From a virus, in the IMG/VR virus record IMGVR_UViG_3300020442_002483, positions 1 through 32,290 of that record: 32,290 bases of DNA, one strand, 5' to 3'. Below are positions 29,001 to 32,290 of the stretch, one piece after another; position 1 is the stretch's first letter; each line of letters opens with the position of its first letter. Under the pieces are notes generated by a model that saw nothing but the letters and a program-made list of their open reading frames with translations, did no database searches and was not told the origin of the DNA. The translations under genes were made by a program, and so were the position numbers.

Positions 29001-29289
29001 GATATCCATATCGATCTGGAAATCCAACTGTAGAATCAACAGAGATTGTTTCATCAAAGGCTGTAATCTTCCCATCAAGCTCAGTGGTGCTGACGAGATA
29101 CTGTTCTCTAAAAGAGTCGTTTTTTAAGTATTGATCAATGTTCTCGGCAATATCAATGGGACCACCTTGATATTCTTGAGATTTATAATACTGCTCTAAA
29201 AATTCCCCGAACAGAGGAGATTCATCTCTAATAAACTCCGGAATCTGATAAGTGACTACGGAGTGAGTTTTTGCTCTTGTCTCGATCAT
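17029..29289 (-). CDS. 7: Giant gp7-type baseplate wedge protein, 4086 residues
   Basis: Its position between gp6 and gp8 and its N-terminus mark it as the cyanophage-type gp7 wedge protein (T4 gp7 has 1032 residues): MIETRAKTHSVVTYQIPEFI, then PLFGEFLEQYYKSQEYQGGP, and at 159-220 FLAEFFKKYKNLYTPGLEDR with KQAKDLYKTKGTDDSFEILF. The body is modular. E-I-x-x-Y modules lie at 81-154 and 325-385; a His-rich motif (GPYHTHNGKKMVGARH) near 558-585; seven H-x-F-x-T-G-D repeats between 620 and 3160; a YHYH-like domain near 1286-1375. A conserved DSRQRVHDSDYYQAF stretch precedes a nine-glycine run near 2555-2565. Three HDG-type beta modules follow (2680-3005), then fibre-like sequence ending EFFGRYSFGKLTNVVRDPYP and VIRRIKNVKRSY. 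GxGY units are scattered throughout. The ATG overlaps the gp6 stop as TAATG. The reading frame is intact over 12.3 kb. The gp7 call is firm for the N-terminus and inferred for the remainder. Confidence 0.85.
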   Translation of the reverse strand: MIETRAKTHSVVTYQIPEFIRDESPLFGEFLEQYYKSQEYQGGPIDIAENIDQYLKNDSFREQYLVSTTELDGKITAFDETISVDSTVGFPDRYGYLKIEDEIISYTSKSNRQFFGCVRAFSAITSLFSSEEDDKLVFTETLAADHADGETVTNLSNLFLAEFFKKYKNLYTPGLEDRSFVSGLNVALFAKQAKDLYKTKGTDDSFEILFRALYGTQAKILKPFENTIKPSDADYRVTEDLVAVALVGDPLDLKGKTLYQDRIEGVIPEAYGSIENVTIFTRDGNDYYRISIDAGYNKDSNVKGSIYGKFSITPSTRTVTEEVASNNTIYVDSTVGFPTSGTLIITSDGADYEVTYDGITSNQFLKLSGNTATILKNSVVRLDSSVYGYDDDDDKVMIRITGVVSNFLIPNGTKQIVTGDNIDVRNLGIFKNNDKRFTEWIYNVTNRFSVDKVEDIGNNNTRITTPELHLLNVGDSVTLINQTTSTEVTGTVTGVPGEKIAIIRGLTGISVTETYKARRELLKADIKASVKQPEYRYSTNVTNTYNLNVVGIVSGVPYSGPYHTHNGKKMVGARHMSAPHDFIEGSEENYTYISSPSIPYYYDNPLNADLRGVELKFAATFAGESISSTSDHNFKTGDEVYYVPGTVTYNDGNVSTAVTTTPLSPLSEGVYYASVVSDKEFKLAYSRSNIAEGKFITLSGNSAGITTHIFASRLRNKAVDSQRLLRRIKNPVFDTKNTSNYVTNSGDKLGIFVNGVELSNYKSKDSIKYGELSSIEVLDGGNGYDVINPPELLISDKAGIAATGHVNVSGSVVRIDVSYNGFDYIDTPQIQISGGNSKVAAKAVAKMRQATHAPSLDVEIGINTSTNTIGFTTYHLFKAGERVFYRQNNGVAVGTGDTVLGDGSIYFANPVGLTSIRLYTTYQDSISGINTVGLTSTGSGIQKFESVVKKNVIDRIFIEEPGEGYEFKKRITEPTGINTSTHTINIKNHGYLNGEIVTYSTTGTVVAGLSESLQYQVLKVDDDSFRLANAGVGGTITSNYENGVYTSLTSIGVGTHTFNYQPISVTIVGELGISSSLGDYNATLIPVVRGSITSVDLSNNGSGYGNSTIVNYDRQPSIDFLSGSGAELRPIIRDGKIEQVVVIRGGSGYNSPPDIVNSGVGTYASFTPIITNGVITSVNVVSGGVGFATDKSFLAVETAINSSGKAASVDGKVKTWEINNVERYRNLIKIDDGFMENSVSAKYGSQFTHLYAPRKLREILPSLKLSGEKDYGEYDLVYDNAEKISSNHSPIIGWAYDGNPIYGPYGFTRNDGGTIRRLIPGYEIRTTRAEGPGVGDWPLGSFTNDYVFTNKGDLDEHNGRFCKTPDYPDGVYAYFATIEDSTTPDSAFDKYYKPVFPYVIGDSFKSQPDDYNFKPTSTTDDVNLNEGGYLRNTYPYKLNFKDGTYEYVQRPDRSIDKFASVSFASPGKIDSVVVESGGYDYKIGDRIQFSNVGTSGINAAAKVDRIKGKDLIQIESSIEKKENVTFEVLTDGRTVRARTEEPHNFKDGDFVGVSGMSSQSILNIDGVYNIGVHTSTFRAATAIGNTASTGIVTFISINGDVATLRDNDVLGISTEQLLVLNVDEFNSRVRVIREYNGTVGTSYTASTIIEEKPRALDLNVGLNTDKEIVLNRTVYFDPTGNIGLGTTAGVGIISTISVTTPGLGTTDLAIPVRSIYLPDHKFTTGQSLTYSNGSGTSLLVSNDGTGTGIGTTFRLANDSTVYSINLSKNLIGLSTLPIGVGAGGTFVGVSTHPSFLFIHEVGAGVTHSFTTQNTELTGILEKVVVTATATTAHGLGVGDTVFIDIEPGITSSYSLTYNEYNRRLTVGLSTFVQAGVNSTSNTISITNHKLTTGDPVIYESTSVVSGLTDQSIYYVIKDNKDTIKLASSYYNATLQYPVHVSFASTGGAVTHSLRPVNPIINLTRGQRLEFDVADTSLSVVSGGTTFSSFSVEFYTDRNYRDRFLTTPSNNSATASFDVSANGEVGKANGKIFVETNDHTPDVLYYKLTPINPDKITTEQSEVIIDKTVDNYGSIVLHTTQYNGPYKVSSIGSTTFSFNIPSEPESAKYTSVNSDLDYTTTSSGALGAIGNIKVTNAGFGYNSIPGITTVSRKFVGSGSTSFGNGAILRVESNSIGDVKSTQIDDPGYEFPFDRTLRPSGALPTLFKVDRYRTIANIGLNSGGKNYITSPDFVVRDRITGTILDEMELKGRVSGTVGVSQVTIVKNTQRLQDPDPQIIPINNSNGVGIQTIGFTTSTATVEITLDTDYSTGQTFPFAVGDRVLVEGVGIASTGYGYNSNLYDYDLFVVSAVDPKLGGADPTVSFVLDNDNPGTYDPDNSAGRIIPEKDFPGFNPVTEKGNFRIGETIFQDTDTGRKVGKIVGWNPNNNTARVETGDTFESGKNIEGESSSQVGNVFAIESFDSSFDVEPLSESRKGFQRITGFLNDSRQRVHDSDYYQAFAYSVKSPKQYEDWKDVVSELTHTSGFKKFSDMQIESFAGRPANADEQGEGVYGNGGSGFPNPGGGGGGGGGASAGGSQEVSIKTDLISVYDTDCVHDFDNTTELTVQVAGASTDSRITISKDIVFENKVLTDYIEARTNRALAIDDFGDTFNSKPRTDPFETVDFFQNGINGFRAHRYFYHVKDTRFTAQTQTGFINIVHDGSEVALNQYSMDTQGYLGSFEFKFDGGFGELDFYPVKFELNNYVFDFISLDINNLSELDGDIGVGSTTIGDLAVVSGLTTLTTAGAATTVLGITSTSMGSKVTVELSHTANGVSTHQHSELNIITAGAAATNTGYVEFSVLSTGTGLGSFGVTVANNLANLVFYPNAGIAQSCDVSVVETTLGDSTGIGSVTFIDGLKSSFYTAISASGTPGQNNVAGFSTTEYEAGHFLISVEDQNNPHLKNLTECLVVNSIDGTGLLPETYGLEYGLVSTESDAAGTQVALGTVGFGYSGSQFNVYYTPNANTAVKVRVLGQAVENTRAGVSTVGIGTTTSMGQFRSGEGTYTGTLAVVKRQFDLEHRGRPIFRKIFDAEDGTTIDLTANTIKLPDHFLVTGEEIHYSYDGTGITTTGGVIGTTSYVVKLTEDLIKLAPTASDALAEPSRTHDFATVGTGNSHVITSLQPNTKCIIALDNNIQSPIVSTGITVGLTTTINASQPDLRINGIDKFIGGDLIRIDEEYMRIRATGYAVTDGLLVDRGWLGSTLGIHTIGAVVTKFEGNYNILGNSLNFIEPPYGNEGYTGLTTRSTFQGRAFVRSTGTGQTEAYSENKLFDSLSKDFTGIAKTFTLKESGNNVTGFSTNAGVILINEIFQGPETDYDFSEHASGISSVTFTGTATSQFYDVNVGSIPRGGIIAQVGSTEGFGYQPLIGAGGTAVISGFGTVLSVSIGNSGSGYRSGIQTVSVGVGTSGATGFPNIVPIGTATITGGHIVSIAVTNPGTGYTFTNPPSVFIDAPAGYDNIPLVAAGGSSTSGQNATIDVIVGQGSSVIQFTLANSGYNYDIGDNLTVPVGGATGIPTDPTATFEEFKITVDQIHNDKFAGWTFGELQVLDDFSGFFNGVKKSFQIKENGVPLSLRSAPGSPIRIQDNLLIFINDILQEPGNAYKFNGGSVLDFTEAPKEGDRLKILYFRGSAADSIFVDVIETVKPGDTVRLRDDARRTETFGLDQNFRLVTGITTSDTIRTVQYFGPGITTDTNLERPMTWCKQKDDLIVNGKYISKARTINESSITPTTRIIQSVGIGSTTLFVESIRPFFNDDEEGFSGDDLNLILVDEDTPKIAAAATAIVSDTGTISLDLTSAGLGYTAVPQVSISTYSGVVAIATASATISAAGTVSGLTVNTAGTGYTNTTPPLVLIGEPTGIADTLGNPTVTGDFGIIAGIAATSLAGVALTGLVFDLYVDDLMRDTDRVGTAVTISGIGVGDFFYVYDTNTGSGSTSYQDAAGISTVGIGTTFIDNIYEAVAVETIERFVPNVGVGSTAVRRVTVSVSSTDSVSIGTSEFFGRYSFGKLTNVVRDPYPHAFNIVNSNGITGLSTAPVIRRIKNVKRSY
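20270..21250 (-). repeat. Three tandem HDG-type beta modules in the 4086-codon gene
   Basis: Three consecutive segments of about 75-100 residues share a pattern: strand, then an IN(I/V)xHDG-like motif, then L-G-(S/T)-F/V, then a Gly-containing turn, then xxYPxx/YTPNA and a final strand. Motifs are FINIVHDGSEV near residue 2693, ELNIITAGAAA near 2819 and CLVVNSIDGTG near 2948. The same pattern forms the C-terminus of the 416-residue fibre-like protein (INVIHDGTSAY near its residue 357). Confidence 0.65.
25160..25440 (-). other. YHYH-like domain inside the gp7-type protein
   Basis: Residues about 1286-1375 of the giant protein read HSPIIGWAYDGNPIYGPYGF, then after a gap LDEHNGRFCKTPDYPDGVYA and YFATI. 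The GxAxDGxPIYGPYG and LDExNGR segments are characteristic of the YHYH domain family. The position where the family has its Tyr-His-Tyr-His motif reads YAYF here. The family name is from knowledge of the motif, not a search. Confidence 0.65.
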
Positions 29290-31367
29290 TAGTATGAATA
29301 TCCGCCTGAGGTTGAATTAGATGAAACTTGTGCTGATGAGAATGATGTTGAGGTTGTATACGTTGTTGCGTATGAAGTGTCAACTTCCACTACATTTTCA
29401 GATTCAGTCTGAGTTACAGATGAATATGAAGGCGTTCCCCTTACCAATGGCGAAGAACGATCTGATCGTCCGTTGGGGAAGCTAGAACTCACAATGTAAC
29501 TGGATCCAGATACATCTTCACCCGATGAAATCGTGTCTGATACCATCGTAACTAAACTGTTATTAATATCTAGTTGCAAATAAAGATCCTGTAATCCGAT
29601 AACGTCATATGACTTAGGAGTACAACTTACCTGGATAACCTCTTGGTCTCCAGAAACGGAAGTGGATGTAATTGTGATGGGAGAGATATTAATTTCACCT
29701 TTTTTGTAATCAATCTCACCAATATTGTTTCTAACAACTGCAACTTGATTTGATGCAATCAACTTGAACAAAATCAGTCTTCCTTTCGATCTGTCTGCAT
29801 CCGGAATATCAGACATGTAGACTGTTCCAGCAATTCCGTTGACAGTGAAACCAGAACTCTTGATATTATATCCATTTAAGGAATTTACGTTGATGGCATT
29901 ACCAAAACAAAGTTCATAAGTTGCCAATTCATTAATGGCAGGTCTCATGTCCCTTCTCATTGCCACTCTGGTAATGTTAGAAGTCACTGATGCACTGGCT
30001 TGGTCAACTAAACGCAATGACTTACTATATTTGAACCTAGCACCAAAAGTGTTGAGTTCGTTTGATCTAGAATATGTTGAAAGTGTTGAAGTAATAGAAG
30101 TCTTCAGTCCATCTACAGAATTTGTTGAATTTGAGTTGTAATAAGCACTAACATCAAGTTCTACAAACAGATATTTGAGATCAATGATGTTTGGAAGAAT
30201 TCCAGCTACGGTATATCTCTTTAATTTGTTTACGAGTTCAATTTTTTGAATCTGAGACAAATAATTGCCTCTCTTCGGTTTGATGCTAATAAAGACTCTT
30301 CCAAATTGAGGTGGATCTAAGTCTTCACCACCATAAACAGAAACTGACTCTGTATTTGAGTAAATATTGCTTACAATCGCTTTATAGTCCTCTGCGGTGA
30401 CCGCACGGTTCTGAGCAGAGTACGTTAGAGGTGCATATTTACGAATTGACGATACAGATTCAATATCATCGCCATTTTCAGCCTTTGCGTTGACGGCAAG
30501 TTCTGAAATACCGTCTGTAATCGTTACACCAGCATTTGTTTGAATAGTTCCAGTGAATGTAAAGGAGTTTGTGCCGTTTGCATCCTTTCCATTTGTCGTG
30601 ATGTAGTTTACAGTGACAAAATTACCGTCTTCGAGTTTTTTGCCAAACTTTCCATCACCAAAAATAACTTCATACTTCTCATCAGCAACTTCTTGAAGTA
30701 AAAAGATGAGAGACGTGTTAGTTACGTTAATAATGTTGTCAGTTAACTTATAAACAGTCTTCAAATTGGTTGAAGACGAGTTTGGTGATACTGATACTTT
30801 AATGGTTGACGTATCAATGCCATCGTTCGGCAAAATAAACCGTTCTGTAGGAACTGTTCCTCCAGTTTCTCTATATGTGAATGTATTAGTGAGATATGAA
30901 CCTTCGTAAATGTCAATTCCATCAAATTCTGCAATATCATCAACCACCGGAACGGTGATATCATTCATAATTGCAAAACTATAATTGTCTCCACCAAAAG
31001 CATCGGAAACTGCAACAATACCTGCTTTTAAAGTCAGTGTAAGAGGCGTTACGTTGAATGTAGAGGTGTCAACGAAGAAACTTACGGTTGCTTTTGCTGA
31101 TTTTTTGGATCTAGGGATATAACCAACGTTTCTTGCAAGTGCGGCTACGTTTTCTCTTAAAGTCGCACTATCAATGAATACTTCATTAGCAACCATGTTG
31201 CTATTGTAAGCAGTAATATAAGAATTATATGCTAAAGTGTCGATAAGGATCGACATGTTTGACCCTTCAAAGTCAAAATCAGTGAAATTGCTATTCGCCC
31301 TCAAATAATCCTTTATCTGAGTCTTGATTTGTTCAAAATCTAAGTTTTGGAATTGAGTGAGTGGCAT
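29289..31367 (-). CDS. 6: Baseplate wedge protein gp6
   Basis: The 692-residue product matches T4 gp6 (660 residues), a baseplate-J-like protein that dimerises into the iris-like inner ring of the baseplate and forms the wedge core with gp25, gp53 and gp7. Diagnostic features are the N-terminal MPLTQFQNLDFEQIKTQIKD, then FEGSNMSILIDTLAYNSYIT, then ANEVFIDSATLRENVAALAR and NVGYIPRSKKSAKATV, and the mid region YSAQNRAVTAEDYKAIVSNI with VYGGEDLDPPQFGRVFISIK. The C-terminal 70 residues are Ser/Thr/Tyr-rich low complexity ending SSNSTSGGYSY, which looks like a flexible tail. The ATG directly follows the gp25 TAA (TAAATG), and the gp6 stop overlaps the next ATG, so gp25, gp6 and the gp7-type gene form one tightly coupled unit. 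Confidence 0.95.
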   Translation of the reverse strand: MPLTQFQNLDFEQIKTQIKDYLRANSNFTDFDFEGSNMSILIDTLAYNSYITAYNSNMVANEVFIDSATLRENVAALARNVGYIPRSKKSAKATVSFFVDTSTFNVTPLTLTLKAGIVAVSDAFGGDNYSFAIMNDITVPVVDDIAEFDGIDIYEGSYLTNTFTYRETGGTVPTERFILPNDGIDTSTIKVSVSPNSSSTNLKTVYKLTDNIINVTNTSLIFLLQEVADEKYEVIFGDGKFGKKLEDGNFVTVNYITTNGKDANGTNSFTFTGTIQTNAGVTITDGISELAVNAKAENGDDIESVSSIRKYAPLTYSAQNRAVTAEDYKAIVSNIYSNTESVSVYGGEDLDPPQFGRVFISIKPKRGNYLSQIQKIELVNKLKRYTVAGILPNIIDLKYLFVELDVSAYYNSNSTNSVDGLKTSITSTLSTYSRSNELNTFGARFKYSKSLRLVDQASASVTSNITRVAMRRDMRPAINELATYELCFGNAINVNSLNGYNIKSSGFTVNGIAGTVYMSDIPDADRSKGRLILFKLIASNQVAVVRNNIGEIDYKKGEINISPITITSTSVSGDQEVIQVSCTPKSYDVIGLQDLYLQLDINNSLVTMVSDTISSGEDVSGSSYIVSSSFPNGRSDRSSPLVRGTPSYSSVTQTESENVVEVDTSYATTYTTSTSFSSAQVSSNSTSGGYSY

Positions 31368-31769
31368 TTATCTAAGCGATTCTAATAAAAAGTTGATTTG
31401 CTGAGCAACAACGTCAATTCCAACGATTTCATAAGCAATAGTTACGTCATATGCATTAGCATCATAATAAGGAGTTACTTCAACATTCAACAAACGAACT
31501 CTAGGCTCGTAATTATCGATAGTATTACGAATTTCATCAGCAATAACTGTTGCCGAACCAACGTCCATTAACTCAAACAGAGATTTTGTGATCCTAGAAC
31601 CCAAAACCGGATCAAATGGACGCTCTTGAAGGTTGGTCAACACCAAGTTTTTGACAGAGCGAGCAATCGCATTCTCATTTTTGAGAGGAATCAAGTCTCT
31701 GGTGATGGGATGTGCCCGAAAACCAAGAGAAATGTCTTTAAAACTACGAGAAACCCGCTCTAGAGGCAC
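31368..31769 (-). CDS. 25: Baseplate wedge protein gp25 (gpW/gp25 family)
   Basis: The 133-residue product is the same length as T4 gp25 (132 residues) and carries the family pattern: a start with FKDISLGFRAHPITRDL, then AIARSVKNLVLTNLQERPFD followed by PVLGSRI, and later YEPRVRLLNVEVTPYYD. gp25 sits in the wedge core bundle with gp6 and gp53 and initiates sheath assembly. The start is GTG at 31767-31769, giving MPLERVSRSFKDI. No ATG lies in frame before the upstream stop, and the leader shows no Shine-Dalgarno sequence. A CATAAATA late box ends 21 nt upstream. Its direct adjacency to gp6 mirrors the W-J gene order of P2-type phages. Confidence 0.95.
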   Translation of the reverse strand: MPLERVSRSFKDISLGFRAHPITRDLIPLKNENAIARSVKNLVLTNLQERPFDPVLGSRITKSLFELMDVGSATVIADEIRNTIDNYEPRVRLLNVEVTPYYDANAYDVTIAYEIVGIDVVAQQINFLLESLR

Positions 31770-31790
31770 AAAAATACAGCGATTATAAGT

Positions 31791-31798
31791 TATTTATG
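31791..31798 (-). promoter_or_regulatory. Late promoter box CATAAATA
   Basis: The minus strand reads CATAAATA, a 7/8 match to T4 TATAAATA, in the 40-nt gap before gp25 and ending 21 nt from its GTG. It would head the gp25-gp6-gp7 unit. Confidence 0.62.
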
Positions 31799-31809
31799 AG
31801 GGAATCCAA

Positions 31810-32001
31810 TCAAAATTCAGTCAGAGGAATGGGTTCTGTGCCATATTCCCAGTCATCATAGTCATCATCATTGCGAATTTTCTCATGAAGTTCTTTTTGA
31901 ACTTGAAAATCGTGTTTTTTAGGTGTCAGATCATCATTTGAGATCTCTCTGAGCATTCTTTGATGCTGATCGTTAGCTAGATTGTCTAAAAAGTCGTTCA
32001 T
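31810..32001 (-). CDS. Small acidic phage protein
   Basis: The 63-residue product begins MNDFLDNLANDQHQRMLREI and ends with the acidic, aromatic stretch NDDDYDDWEYGTEPIPLTEF. I chose the ATG at 32001 rather than a longer in-frame start because the upstream extension is Lys/Leu-rich, unlike the acidic body, and lies wholly inside the preceding gene in another frame. With this start the gene begins 10 nt after the preceding TAA, with an AAAAGAA purine run just before it. It is predicted helical in the first half and disordered later. I recognise no family and cannot assign a function. Its place before gp25 suggests a late virion-related gene. Confidence 0.7.
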   Translation of the reverse strand: MNDFLDNLANDQHQRMLREISNDDLTPKKHDFQVQKELHEKIRNDDDYDDWEYGTEPIPLTEF

Positions 32002-32011
32002 TTTCTTTTGA

Positions 32012-32290
32012 TTAGGGGTCGATTGGACGATCTTCCTGTGATTTGTACATATCTTCTGCTTTTTCTTCCTCAATTTTACGTTCTTTTGACGTTTTCCAAA
32101 AATATTCATCTTCACGTCCCATTCCAAGACGTTCAAAACCATTTTCAACTTGATAATATTGAGTCGAAACCTTAAAATCAGGCATTTTAGGTTCAACAGG
32201 TGTCAAACTGTTGTCATAGATACGCATTCTATTGTTAGGATACAGTGCATACTGACCATTTTCAAGTTCAATCAAGTTATGAGACTTGTG
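32012..32290 (-). CDS. Conserved small phage protein, 5' end beyond the window
   Basis: The frame is open to the right edge: codons for HKSHN precede the TTG at 32273-32275, so that TTG is unlikely to be the true start and the gene is 5'-partial. The visible sequence is NLIELENGQYALYPNNRMRI, then YDNSLTPVEPKMPDFKVSTQ, YYQVENGFERLG and REDEYFWKTSKERK, with a charged C-terminus. I recall this pattern (GQxALYPNNRxR and DFKVSTxYYQVEN) from conserved hypothetical proteins near gp25 in cyanophages. Function is unknown. It ends 10 nt before the next gene. Confidence 0.75.
   Translation of the reverse strand, partial: HKSHNLIELENGQYALYPNNRMRIYDNSLTPVEPKMPDFKVSTQYYQVENGFERLGMGREDEYFWKTSKERKIEEEKAEDMYKSQEDRPIDP

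Noticed and set aside
31810-32196. 128-residue open frame with an upstream start at 32196
   Set aside because: The first 65 codons overlap the preceding gene in another frame and have a different composition. The ATG at 32001 gives a neat 10-nt gap and a coherent acidic protein.
1-32290. Search by eye for tRNA genes, integrase, insertion sequences and CRISPR arrays
   Set aside because: Nothing convincing was seen. Coding is nearly continuous on one strand and gaps are too short for such elements.

Overview
This window looks like part of the late structural region of a T4-like (Tevenvirinae-related) marine myovirus, most likely a cyanophage. Every credible gene lies on the minus strand, so transcription runs from high to low coordinates. 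The virion proteins are recognisable T4 homologues in cyanophage form: gp25, gp6, a gp7-type wedge protein, gp8, a DUF4815-type baseplate/fibre protein, gp13, gp14, gp15 and small terminase gp16. Host assignment is inference. It rests on the cyanophage-style proteins and on several gene starts with weak or no Shine-Dalgarno sequence. No photosynthesis gene, tRNA or integrase is present to confirm it.

Layout, in transcription order: (1) 32290-31810: the 3' part of a conserved small protein whose start lies beyond the window, then a 63-residue acidic protein. (2) 31769-29289: gp25 and gp6, abutting. (3) 29289-17029: one 4086-codon gene whose N-terminus is gp7-like and whose body is a chain of repeated beta-rich modules. 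(4) 17007-15442: gp8. (5) 15437-7782: a 2551-residue DUF4815-type structural protein. (6) 7785-7188: two small proteins in the place where T4 carries whisker/short-fibre genes. (7) 7166-3859: neck proteins gp13, gp14 and tail completion protein gp15. (8) 3856-3446: small terminase. (9) 3449-2199: a coiled-coil plus fibre-repeat protein. (10) 2174-877: three small membrane proteins. (11) 848-1: a basic, Cys-containing protein that runs off the left edge. Coding is almost continuous: no gap exceeds about 40 bases, so there is no long gene-free stretch.

The genes should act together late in infection. gp25, gp6, gp7-like, gp8 and the DUF4815 protein would build the baseplate wedges. gp13, gp14 and gp15 would close the head and join it to the tail. 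The small terminase would start DNA packaging. Each of the six larger intergenic gaps holds a minus-strand TAAATA box 15-22 nt before a start codon, resembling the T4 late promoter TATAAATA. The remaining junctions are overlapping, abutting or a few bases apart, suggesting translational coupling.

The most unusual content is modular expansion. Two giant genes occupy about 20 kb of the 32 kb. At least four short beta-rich modules (GxGY, H-x-F-x-T-G-D, HDG and E-I-x-x-Y types) recur within the giants and also sit inside gp8, gp14, gp15 and the fibre-like protein. The 4086-residue protein also carries a YHYH-like domain with an altered eponymous motif and a nine-glycine hinge that may mark an old gene fusion.
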